This document shows positions 1 through 5,546 of a stretch of 5,546 nucleotides of DNA, piece after piece (position 1 is the stretch's first letter; each line of letters opens with the position of its first letter). The DNA comes from an uncultured Clostridium sp. (lineage in GTDB: Bacteria; Bacillota_A; Clostridia; TANB77; CAG-508), in NCBI GenBank assembly GCA_938045355.1, contig CALIMU010000093.1, forward strand, positions 1-5,546, given 5' to 3'. The notes under the pieces are model-generated. The model saw nothing but the letters and a program-made list of their open reading frames with translations, ran no database searches and had not been told where the DNA came from. A program made the translations under genes and the position numbers.

Positions 1-22
1 ATATTATATTGGTTTAAATCAA

Positions 23-51
23 AAAAATAGCACCTATTTGGTGCTATTTTT
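23..51 (-). terminator. Intrinsic terminator, probably bidirectional, closing the rpmB-nth unit
   Basis: A perfect 12-bp inverted repeat (left arm 23-34, right arm 40-51) with a 5-base loop at 35-39. The stem core is TAGCACC/GGTGCTA, flanked by A and T runs. Read on the minus strand it ends in seven consecutive T (27 to 21) and lies about 60 bases past the nth stop, so it is well placed to end that transcript. On the plus strand the hairpin is followed by five T (47-51), so it could also stop a convergent gene entering from the left; no such gene is visible here. Confidence 0.88.
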
Positions 52-111
52 CATATTAAAATTATTGTTATTAATATTATATTATCTAATTATTTCTTTC
101 TTATATATTTC

Positions 112-753
112 TTATATATTTTTTATCTTAAAATAATCACAATATTTTGTTATAGTACATCTTTCACATTCTGGCCTTCTTGCCTTACATGTATATCTAC
201 CATGCCAAACACATAAATGGTTTGCATCAAAATAATCTTCTTTATCAAGTTTTTTTAATAAGTCTTTTTCTATTTTTTCTGGAGTTTCTTCTTTTGAGAT
301 TCCAATCCTATTACAAATTCTTTTAGCATGTGTATCTATTGCTACACCTTGTGGATTGTGAAATGCTTCTAACATTATAACATTTGCAGATTTCCTACCT
401 ATTCCTGGAAGTTCCATAAGTTCTCCCATATTATCAGGTATATTTCCATCATATTCTTTTACTACTTTTTCTGCTAATTTTTTAATATTTTTAGCTTTTG
501 TCTTATATAATCCACATGATGAAATATATTTTTCTATCTCTTCTACTGTTAGTTTATTCATTTCTTTTGCATTTGGTGCTATTTTAAATAATTCTTTTGT
601 AACTATATTTACCCTAGCATCTGTACATTGTGCAGATAATAATACTGCTATTGCCATTTGAAAAGGATTAGAAAAATCCAGTGAGCATTCAGCTTCTGGA
701 TATGTTTCTTTCAATATTTTTATTATATTCTTAACATCTTTTTTAGATTTCAT
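112..753 (-). CDS. nth: Endonuclease III (bifunctional DNA glycosylase / AP lyase)
   Basis: Cytoplasmic base-excision repair enzyme that removes oxidised pyrimidines and cleaves the abasic site by beta-elimination. The 213 residues match the family's usual length (E. coli Nth is 211). The helix-hairpin-helix motif LPGIGRKSA is at 115-123; K121 corresponds to the catalytic lysine and D140 (AIDTHAKR) to the catalytic aspartate. A complete [4Fe-4S] cluster signature C-X6-C-X2-C-X5-C closes the protein at C189, C196, C199 and C205. All functional elements are therefore present. The ATG shares one base with the rpmB stop (TAATG at 751-755), and AAAGGAA lies a short distance upstream inside the end of rpmB, which supports this start and suggests translational coupling to rpmB. 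It probably has no promoter of its own and is transcribed from the rpmB promoter to the hairpin at 23-51. MutY is excluded by the short length and lack of a C-terminal NUDIX-like domain. Confidence 0.97.
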   Translation of the reverse strand: MKSKKDVKNIIKILKETYPEAECSLDFSNPFQMAIAVLLSAQCTDARVNIVTKELFKIAPNAKEMNKLTVEEIEKYISSCGLYKTKAKNIKKLAEKVVKEYDGNIPDNMGELMELPGIGRKSANVIMLEAFHNPQGVAIDTHAKRICNRIGISKEETPEKIEKDLLKKLDKEDYFDANHLCVWHGRYTCKARRPECERCTITKYCDYFKIKNI

Positions 754-956
754 TATAATATTCCTTTTTTCTTTAAAGTTCTTATATATGATGTACTTAC
801 ATTTAATTTTATGAAATCTCCTCCAGTTGTTTCAAATCTTACAGTTTTTATATTAGGTTTAACTGTTCTTTTTGCTCTCTTACTTACTTGTGAACGATTT
901 ATACTTATTCTACGTCCCATTGTTGTACCTTTTCCTGTTAATTCACATCTAGCCAT
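753..956 (-). CDS. rpmB: 50S ribosomal protein L28
   Basis: Small basic protein of the large ribosomal subunit; 67 residues, within the usual 60-80. The N-terminus MARCELTGKG is the typical L28 opening, followed by an Arg/Lys-rich segment (residues 15-34, RRISINRSQVSKRAKRT) that would contact rRNA, then the conserved stretch KPNIKTVRF at 33-41 and the C-terminal VSTSYIRTLKKKG at 53-65. There is only one cysteine (C4), so this is the zinc-free form of L28. The start is set by a strong Shine-Dalgarno sequence (968-974) and the gene has its own promoter at 1007-1035. The stop overlaps the nth start by one base. rpmG (L33), a frequent partner in other bacteria, is not adjacent here. Identification rests on the conserved ends and overall pattern. 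Confidence 0.95.
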   Translation of the reverse strand: MARCELTGKGTTMGRRISINRSQVSKRAKRTVKPNIKTVRFETTGGDFIKLNVSTSYIRTLKKKGIL

Positions 957-967
957 TTTTTATGGTT

Positions 968-974
968 CCTCCTT
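968..974 (-). promoter_or_regulatory. Strong ribosome binding site of rpmB
   Basis: The minus strand reads AAGGAGG, a full match to the anti-Shine-Dalgarno core, with 11 bases between it and the ATG at 956. It is the strongest ribosome binding site in the window (the other genes show only AGGA/AAGGAA-type sites), which fits high expression of a ribosomal protein and fixes the start codon. Confidence 0.9.
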
Positions 975-1006
975 CCATCTAGTTTCTAATATGCTTTAAT
1001 ACGAAA

Positions 1007-1035
1007 ATTATAACACAACACTATAATAAAATCAA
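1007..1035 (-). promoter_or_regulatory. Sigma-70-type promoter for rpmB-nth
   Basis: On the minus strand there is a -35 TTGATT (1035-1030), a spacer of exactly 17 bases, and a consensus -10 TATAAT (1012-1007) preceded by TGT, giving an extended -10 (TGn). Transcription would start near position 1000, leaving a leader of about 44 bases that contains the AAGGAGG site. It lies in the only sizeable intergenic gap of the window, between the def stop and rpmB. In such AT-rich DNA chance -10 boxes are common, but the near-ideal -35, spacing and position make this one convincing. Confidence 0.85.
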
Positions 1036-1065
1036 ATTTCATTATTTAGTTGGTATTATATCTAA

Positions 1066-1582
1066 TTATTTTTCATATTTACTCTTATATATTATATTCT
1101 TTTTCTTTCCTTTTTCATCAAATGTATAGAACTGTCCATCTATTACTTGGTCTATAAACAGTTTACCATTTAAGTGATCTATTTCATGTTGTATTGCTTG
1201 TGCTAAAAGTCCTTCTGCTTTTATAGTTTTCTTTTCACCTTTTTTAGTATAATATTCAGCTTCTGTAAAATAATATCTTCTAACATTGCCGAAATATTTC
1301 TGGAAAACTTAAACATCCTTCACTTAATATTACTTCTTTTTCTAATTTAGTAATCTTTGGATTTATCATTTCAAGTTTTTGTCCATCTTCACCTGTATCA
1401 ATTACTAAAATTCTTTTTAAAATACCTACTTGTGGTGCTGCAAGACCTACTCCATTATACTTATACATTGTTTCAAACATATCTGATACTATCTGTTCTA
1501 TAGATTCATCAAATATTTCAACATCTCTCGATTTCTTGTATAATATCATATCACCATCATATCTCAAATTTCTTATAGCCAT
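1066..1582 (-). pseudogene. def: Peptide deformylase, reading frame interrupted by a +1 shift
   Basis: Peptide deformylase is a metalloenzyme that removes the formyl group from the initiator methionine of new proteins. From the ATG at 1582 (one base after the ldh stop, with AGGAA upstream) frame 0 encodes motif 1, GVGLAAPQ (residues 44-51), and motif 2, EGCLS (88-92, metal ligand C90), then meets TAG at 1280-1282 after 100 codons. The rest of the enzyme lies in the +1 frame: starting with GGC at 1290-1288 it runs 74 codons to TAA at 1066-1068 and carries motif 3, HEIDH, at 1188-1174 (metal ligands, catalytic Glu). Joined after TTT (1292-1294), the product is 171 residues, normal for a type 1 deformylase, and reads smoothly through the junction (FPEIF then GNVRR). 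Frame 0 alone lacks two metal ligands and the catalytic Glu and would be inactive. The downstream half shows no decay. The cause may be a mutation, a one-base sequence error or programmed frameshifting. Identity is certain; functional status is open. Confidence 0.9.
1288..1294 (-). other. Frame crossover in def: candidate +1 slippery site TTT CGG C
   Basis: Minus-strand codons in frame 0 are ATA TTT CGG CAA TGT TAG; the family-consistent continuation is TTT, (C), GGC AAT GTT. The +1 frame has a TAA at 1309-1311 and frame 0 has a TAG at 1280-1282, so the switch must occur within 1280-1308. Within that interval TTT CGG is the plausible slip point: a tRNA-Phe with GAA anticodon would re-pair perfectly on TTC one base on, while the A-site CGG is the only in-frame CGG codon I found in this AGA-rich window. 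An extra base at 1291 in the DNA or in the assembly would look identical. Confidence 0.4.
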
Positions 1583-1583
1583 T

Positions 1584-2513
1584 TTAAATTCCTGTTTCTT
1601 CTATTATTTTTTTAAGTACATTTTTTGAATGTTTTAATTTTTCAACTTCTTCTGTTGAAAGTGGAGGACAAACATCTAGGATTGGTCCTTTTCTTCCTAC
1701 AACATATGGTTTTGAATAATATACTTGTTCTTTTTCATCTAATGCTGATATTGTAAGTATTGAGTTTTCATCTCTTAAAATTGCTGCAACTATTCTTTTT
1801 ACTGATAATGCTATTGCATAATTAGTATATCCTTTAGCTCTTATAATTTCATATGCTGCATTTTTTACTTTTTGATGTATTTTTTCTTCTAGTTCATGTG
1901 TGTCTAATTTTTCTCTTCTACAATATTCTGATATACTCATATTCCCTATATGTGCACTTGACCAAATTGGAAATTCTGTATCACCATGTTCCCCAATTAT
2001 ATATGCATGAACATTTCTTGCATCAATATCAAATTCTTCTGATAATGCATATCTTAATCTTGAACTATCTAAAACTGTACCACTTCCTATAACTCTATTT
2101 TTAGGGAATCCTGATAGCTTATATGTTATATATGTTAATATATCTACTGGATTTGCAACTACAAGTAATATTGCATTTGGTGAATATGCTGCAATTGGTG
2201 GAACTAAATTTTTAAATATTTCAACATTTCTTTTTACTAAATCTAATCTTGTTTCACCTGTTCTTTGATTAGCACCTGCTGTTATTATTATAATATCACT
2301 ATCTTTAGTTGCTTCTGCATCACCTTCTATTAAATTAACTGGTTTAACAAATGCTGCTCCATGTGCTAAATCTAATATTTCTCCTTTTGCTTTTTCTCTA
2401 TTTATATCTACTAATACTATTTCGGATGCGAGTCCTGAATCCATTAGTGCAAATACTGTTGCAGAACCTACAAATCCTGCTCCTATTACTGATATTTTAT
2501 TTGTTTTTTTCAT
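1584..2513 (-). CDS. ldh: L-lactate dehydrogenase, fructose-1,6-bisphosphate-activated type
   Basis: NAD-dependent cytoplasmic enzyme that reduces pyruvate to L-lactate and regenerates NAD+ in fermentation. At 309 residues it is full length. The Rossmann fold shows GAGFVGSA at 11-18 and D36 ending the second beta-strand (NAD preference). Q83 in ANQRTGETR is the residue that selects pyruvate (malate dehydrogenases have Arg there); R89 is the loop arginine, N121 is in VANPVD, D149 and R152 are in the LDSSRLR segment, and H176 in GEHGDTE is the catalytic histidine. R154 and H169 occupy the positions equivalent to R173 and H188 of bacterial enzymes that bind fructose-1,6-bisphosphate, so allosteric activation is likely. 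The start has AAAGGAA about 7 bases upstream, 26 bases after the dnaG stop. def follows after one base, suggesting coupled translation. Sequence features make malate dehydrogenase unlikely. Confidence 0.97.
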   Translation of the reverse strand: MKKTNKISVIGAGFVGSATVFALMDSGLASEIVLVDINREKAKGEILDLAHGAAFVKPVNLIEGDAEATKDSDIIIITAGANQRTGETRLDLVKRNVEIFKNLVPPIAAYSPNAILLVVANPVDILTYITYKLSGFPKNRVIGSGTVLDSSRLRYALSEEFDIDARNVHAYIIGEHGDTEFPIWSSAHIGNMSISEYCRREKLDTHELEEKIHQKVKNAAYEIIRAKGYTNYAIALSVKRIVAAILRDENSILTISALDEKEQVYYSKPYVVGRKGPILDVCPPLSTEEVEKLKHSKNVLKKIIEETGI

Positions 2514-2539
2514 ATTTATTCCTTTCTGTAATTGCCTTA

Positions 2540-4366
2540 CTATTTATTATATAATTTAGAAATAATTTCTTTAAACTCTTTTTCTAGTTCTAATATTATT
2601 TCCTTATTTTCTTCTGTTCTTTCCATTAAAACTAAGCTTTTTTCAATCATTTTCATTCTTTCTTCTAATGTCCTATTTTCAAAGCTTTTAAGAACTATCA
2701 TAGGGTCTTTCTCTTCTATGTTCATGTCTGATTTAAATATATTATCATCTCTTGATAATATTTCTGTTATTTTTTTTGATATTTCTTCATCTAACAATAA
2801 TTTATCAATAAGTTTAACCTCATCTAAATCTATGTTTTGAATTATATTATCTATTGTCTTCCTATTTAACTCATCAGATATTACTGATAGTGAAATATTG
2901 TTTTTAAAATTTACCCTAGCACTTTTATTATATATTAATACTTTTATTAATATAAGCTCTTCAGTATATTTTTTTATTTTTTCTACTTTTTCTTTATCAT
3001 TTTCTAAGTCTTTTTCTGTTTCTTTTTTCACATTTTCTAAAAAAGCTTCTGCTGAAATTCCATCTGTTTTAATATTTTTTTCTTTTTTCTCTATTTCTAA
3101 ATATATTGATTCAACAGATATCCCATATTTTTTTGATATTTCTTTTATGTATATATCTCTTTCTGCAGAATTTCTTATTTTCAAAAGTAATTCTAAGACT
3201 TCTCCCATGAATTTTACCTTATCTGAAATATTTTCTAAATTATATTTCTTAGAAACATTTTCCAGTTTAAATTCAAATAATGATATACTATTTTTTACTT
3301 GTTTTAAAAAACTTTCTTTTTCAAATTTAATTATATATTCATCTGGATCTTTTGCTCCTTCATATTTTACAACTCTTACATCTGCCCCAAGTTTATCTAA
3401 AATATCTAATCCTCTTATTGTTGCTTCTTCTCCTGCCGCATCACTATCATATGCGATCTTAACATTCTTTGTATATCTTAATATAAGTCTTGCCTGTTTT
3501 TCTGTAAGTGCTGTCCCCATTGATGCAACTACATTTCTAATATCTCTTTGATGTAATGATATTGCATCCATATTTCCTTCTACAATAATCATTTCATTTC
3601 TTGAATAATTTTTTGCAATATCAAGTCCATATAAGTTATTTCCTTTAGAATACACTATATTTTCATTTGTATTTATATATTTTGCAACATCTAAATTATC
3701 ATCTAATTTTCTACCTGTAAAACCTATAACTCTACCTTTTATGTCTTTTAATGTAAACATTAAACGATTTATAAATCTGTCTACTATAGAATTATTATCT
3801 CTCCTATATGCAAGTCCAACTGCAATTATATCCTCTTCTTTTATTCCATGTGAAACTAAATATTTAACAAGACCAATTTTACTATATCCTATTTTAAAAT
3901 CAATAATCATTTGTTTATTTAATTTTCTTTTTTTAACATATTCTTGAGCTAGTTTATTTGTTTTATCATTTACATCTACGAGTGATTTCATGAAATAATT
4001 TGATGCCATTTCATTAATCTTATATGACATCTCTTTTTTCTTTTCTTGTTTTATATCATAATATGTATCTTGTACTTTAGGAAGTTCTATTCTTGCTCTT
4101 TCTGCAAGTATTTCAAGAGCTTCTCTAAAACTTATATTTTCTATATTTTGTAAAAACTGTATAACTGTTCCTCCATTATGACATCCAAAACAATGATATA
4201 CTTGTTTTGTTTCAGATACTGCAAAAGATGGAGTCTTCTCTCTATGAAATGGACATAGTCCAAAATATGTAGTTCCTTTTCTTTTTAAAGTAACATATTG
4301 TCCTATTACATCTACTATATTATTTGAATCTTTTATCCTTTCAATTAGTTCATTAGAATAATTCAT
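2540..4366 (-). CDS. dnaG: DNA primase
   Basis: Synthesises RNA primers at the replication fork in contact with the replicative helicase. The 608 residues are typical (E. coli 581, B. subtilis about 600). The N-terminal CHC2 zinc-binding domain has C38, H41, C59 and C62 (CPFH ... CFGC), followed by the catalytic core with RFINRLMF at 197-204 and a TOPRIM fold: acidic motif VEGNMD at 262-267 (E263, D267), DSDAAG at 307-312 (D307, D309), and KDPDEYI at 339-345. From about 425 onward a Lys/Glu-rich helical linker leads into a divergent C-terminal domain, expected to bind DnaB-type helicase. All catalytic and metal residues seen are intact. The ATG overlaps the stop of the upstream membrane-protein gene (TAATG at 4364-4368) with AAAGGAAA shortly before it, so the start is well supported and translation is probably coupled. 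The usual neighbour rpoD does not follow; ldh does. Confidence 0.98.
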   Translation of the reverse strand: MNYSNELIERIKDSNNIVDVIGQYVTLKRKGTTYFGLCPFHREKTPSFAVSETKQVYHCFGCHNGGTVIQFLQNIENISFREALEILAERARIELPKVQDTYYDIKQEKKKEMSYKINEMASNYFMKSLVDVNDKTNKLAQEYVKKRKLNKQMIIDFKIGYSKIGLVKYLVSHGIKEEDIIAVGLAYRRDNNSIVDRFINRLMFTLKDIKGRVIGFTGRKLDDNLDVAKYINTNENIVYSKGNNLYGLDIAKNYSRNEMIIVEGNMDAISLHQRDIRNVVASMGTALTEKQARLILRYTKNVKIAYDSDAAGEEATIRGLDILDKLGADVRVVKYEGAKDPDEYIIKFEKESFLKQVKNSISLFEFKLENVSKKYNLENISDKVKFMGEVLELLLKIRNSAERDIYIKEISKKYGISVESIYLEIEKKEKNIKTDGISAEAFLENVKKETEKDLENDKEKVEKIKKYTEELILIKVLIYNKSARVNFKNNISLSVISDELNRKTIDNIIQNIDLDEVKLIDKLLLDEEISKKITEILSRDDNIFKSDMNIEEKDPMIVLKSFENRTLEERMKMIEKSLVLMERTEENKEIILELEKEFKEIISKLYNK

Positions 4367-5546
4367 TAAACATTTCCTTTGCTCATTTTAGTATTTTCAC
4401 ATATATATAATATCACATTTTCCTTGTTTTTTATACCTTTTATTTTTACTACAAAAAAACTTAATACATTTTTTAAACCTATTACTCCTAAAAAAATGTA
4501 TAATGGTACATATATAAATATATATCTCGATCTTGCTTCAAATAATATTTCAAATATAAACAGGCCTATGATACCTAATATAACAATACTAATTTTTGTA
4601 GATTTACCATCATTATATGAAAACATATTAAAAATTAATATCCCAATCCACAAACATTGCATTATTTGTGTATATATCATATTGTAATCTCCATTTTCAT
4701 AATATATATTTTTTAAAAATTTACTTAATCCTTTATTTATTCCTTCTATATTATATTCTTTCCTTATATATACAAATGTTGCAACTCCTGAAAATGTTCC
4801 ATCATTATAATTTGTTAAAATTTTTCTTGCTATTTGGTTAATTACTCCACCTAGCCCCATTTCAGTTATTCTTCTTCTTAATTCTTCAATATTTGCTTTT
4901 TCTCTATCTTTAAGTTTTTCATATTTACCTGAAAAATCTTCGTCCTTAATTGTAAATACACCTTTTGATTCTGTATTCCACCCCAGCATTGCATAATGTG
5001 TTATATTAAATCTTTTTTCCTTATCAACATTTATTCCCATACTATTATTTGCTTTTCTTATATGTGTATATATAATACATCCTGTAATTATTATTAATAT
5101 ACTTAAAATAATATAATATATTATCTCTTGCTTTATTCTTTCTTTTCTTACTCTTCTATTATTTTTACAATCTTTATTCTTATTCTTGTTTTTTATAACC
5201 ATACATATTGAATAAGAGATATTTAATATCTTAATAATTACATATGCTATTGATATTATTATAATTTGTGGTTTTATATAATAACCTAAAATACTTAAAT
5301 TTGTAAAAAGTAATATTAATATTATCTTACTTATACTACCCTTTTGTAATAATTTATCTTTTTCTTTATCATCTTTTATCTTATTTTTATCTTTATTTAT
5401 ATCTTCATTTTCTAATTTAAATATTATATATGTTAATATAAGACTTAAAAACATTCCTATTCCATCTGAATATGTAAGTACAATATGTGGAGATAATCCT
5501 ACAATTAACATATATATTATCCATGTACATATACTATATATCATAT
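4366..5546 (-). CDS. Polytopic membrane protein, probable GT-C-type glycosyltransferase (5' part outside window)
   Basis: Only the C-terminal 392 or so residues are visible; the frame is open to the window edge, and the first Met seen (5544) is probably internal because the expected N-terminal part with the GT-C catalytic loop is missing. About eight hydrophobic segments can be seen, near residues 3-22, 27-44, 72-90, 92-116, 141-160, 293-308, 316-335 and 341-365 of the visible part. A Lys/Asp-rich cytoplasmic-type insertion lies at 45-68 and another basic loop at 117-138. The long non-membrane segment 161-290 contains HYAMLGWN (183-190), and the last membrane region carries EARSRYIFIYVPL (336-348). 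The YSDG segment, the HY-MG-N-like motif and the EARSRY motif before the last helices resemble integral membrane proteins related to lipid-linked-sugar-dependent (PMT/ArnT-like) glycosyltransferases. Donor and acceptor cannot be inferred. Its stop overlaps dnaG, so the two are likely co-transcribed. The Asn/Lys/Ile-rich composition follows the AT bias and is not in itself a sign of transfer. Confidence 0.7.
   Translation of the reverse strand, partial: MIYSICTWIIYMLIVGLSPHIVLTYSDGIGMFLSLILTYIIFKLENEDINKDKNKIKDDKEKDKLLQKGSISKIILILLFTNLSILGYYIKPQIIIISIAYVIIKILNISYSICMVIKNKNKNKDCKNNRRVRKERIKQEIIYYIILSILIIITGCIIYTHIRKANNSMGINVDKEKRFNITHYAMLGWNTESKGVFTIKDEDFSGKYEKLKDREKANIEELRRRITEMGLGGVINQIARKILTNYNDGTFSGVATFVYIRKEYNIEGINKGLSKFLKNIYYENGDYNMIYTQIMQCLWIGILIFNMFSYNDGKSTKISIVILGIIGLFIFEILFEARSRYIFIYVPLYIFLGVIGLKNVLSFFVVKIKGIKNKENVILYICENTKMSKGNV

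Noticed and set aside
45..68. Possible decoding change (TGA as Trp) suggested by the absence of TGA stops in this very AT-rich sequence.
   Set aside because: Trp codons checked in nth and ldh are TGG and no gene contains an in-frame TGA, so the standard code fits; six stop codons are too few to infer anything.
811..999. A 62-codon plus-strand frame opposite rpmB.
   Set aside because: It is antisense to the well-supported L28 gene and its promoter leader; no credible independent evidence for expression.
957..1065. Possible autoregulatory RNA leader or riboswitch before rpmB.
   Set aside because: The predicted leader is only about 44 bases and shows no stable stem; there is room only for a promoter and a ribosome binding site.
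2546..2575. Possible separate promoter for ldh: TATAAT at 2551-2546 on the minus strand with a weak -35-like TTTAAA about 18 bases upstream.
   Set aside because: The -10 matches consensus and the position is sensible, but the -35 is poor and the site lies inside the AT-rich 3' end of dnaG, where such hexamers are expected by chance.
1853..2840. Plus-strand open frames opposite ldh and dnaG, rich in Leu, Phe, Ser and Ile.
   Set aside because: They are antisense shadows of clearly coding minus-strand genes; their hydrophobic composition comes from complementing Lys/Asn/Glu codons, and none shows a recognisable domain.
2898..3551. A 217-codon plus-strand open frame opposite dnaG that looks like a membrane protein.
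   Set aside because: It lies wholly over the TOPRIM core and linker of dnaG and is Ser/Phe/Leu-rich, as expected from the antisense of a Lys/Glu-rich protein; no family resemblance.

Overview
The window is a very AT-rich stretch (about a quarter G+C by eye) of bacterial housekeeping DNA in which every recognisable gene lies on the minus strand. All stops seen are TAA or TAG, Trp is TGG and Arg is mostly AGA/AGG. An AT-rich, fermentative, low-GC host fits: a fusobacterium of the Leptotrichiaceae type, or a clostridial or other low-GC Firmicute. The short, cysteine-poor L28 and the codon use lean toward Fusobacteria, but this is an impression and not a demonstrated placement.

In transcription order (right to left): the 3' part of a polytopic membrane protein of GT-C glycosyltransferase type (runs off the right edge to 4366); dnaG, DNA primase (4366-2540, stop and start overlapping as TAATG); ldh, an L-lactate dehydrogenase with the residues of the fructose-1,6-bisphosphate-activated type (2513-1584, 26 bases after dnaG); and def, peptide deformylase (1582-1066, one base after ldh). 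These are spaced like one operon. A 109-base gap then holds a clear extended -10 promoter, followed by rpmB (ribosomal protein L28, 956-753) and nth (endonuclease III, 753-112), again overlapping as TAATG. A 12-bp hairpin with U-tracts on both strands (23-51) closes the unit.

The one real anomaly is def. The open frame from its ATG stops after 100 codons, just past the EGCLS motif. The rest of the enzyme, including the metal-binding HEIDH, continues intact for 74 codons in the +1 frame up to a TAA at 1066. Joining the frames gives a normal 171-residue deformylase. The crossover lies at TTT CGG C, where the only in-frame CGG codon found in the window follows a Phe codon that can re-pair as TTC. 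This is the same logic as known +1 frameshift sites. A plain frameshift mutation or a sequence error is at least as likely.

The remaining genes look intact and ordinary. I see no mobile element, CRISPR array, RNA gene or defence system.
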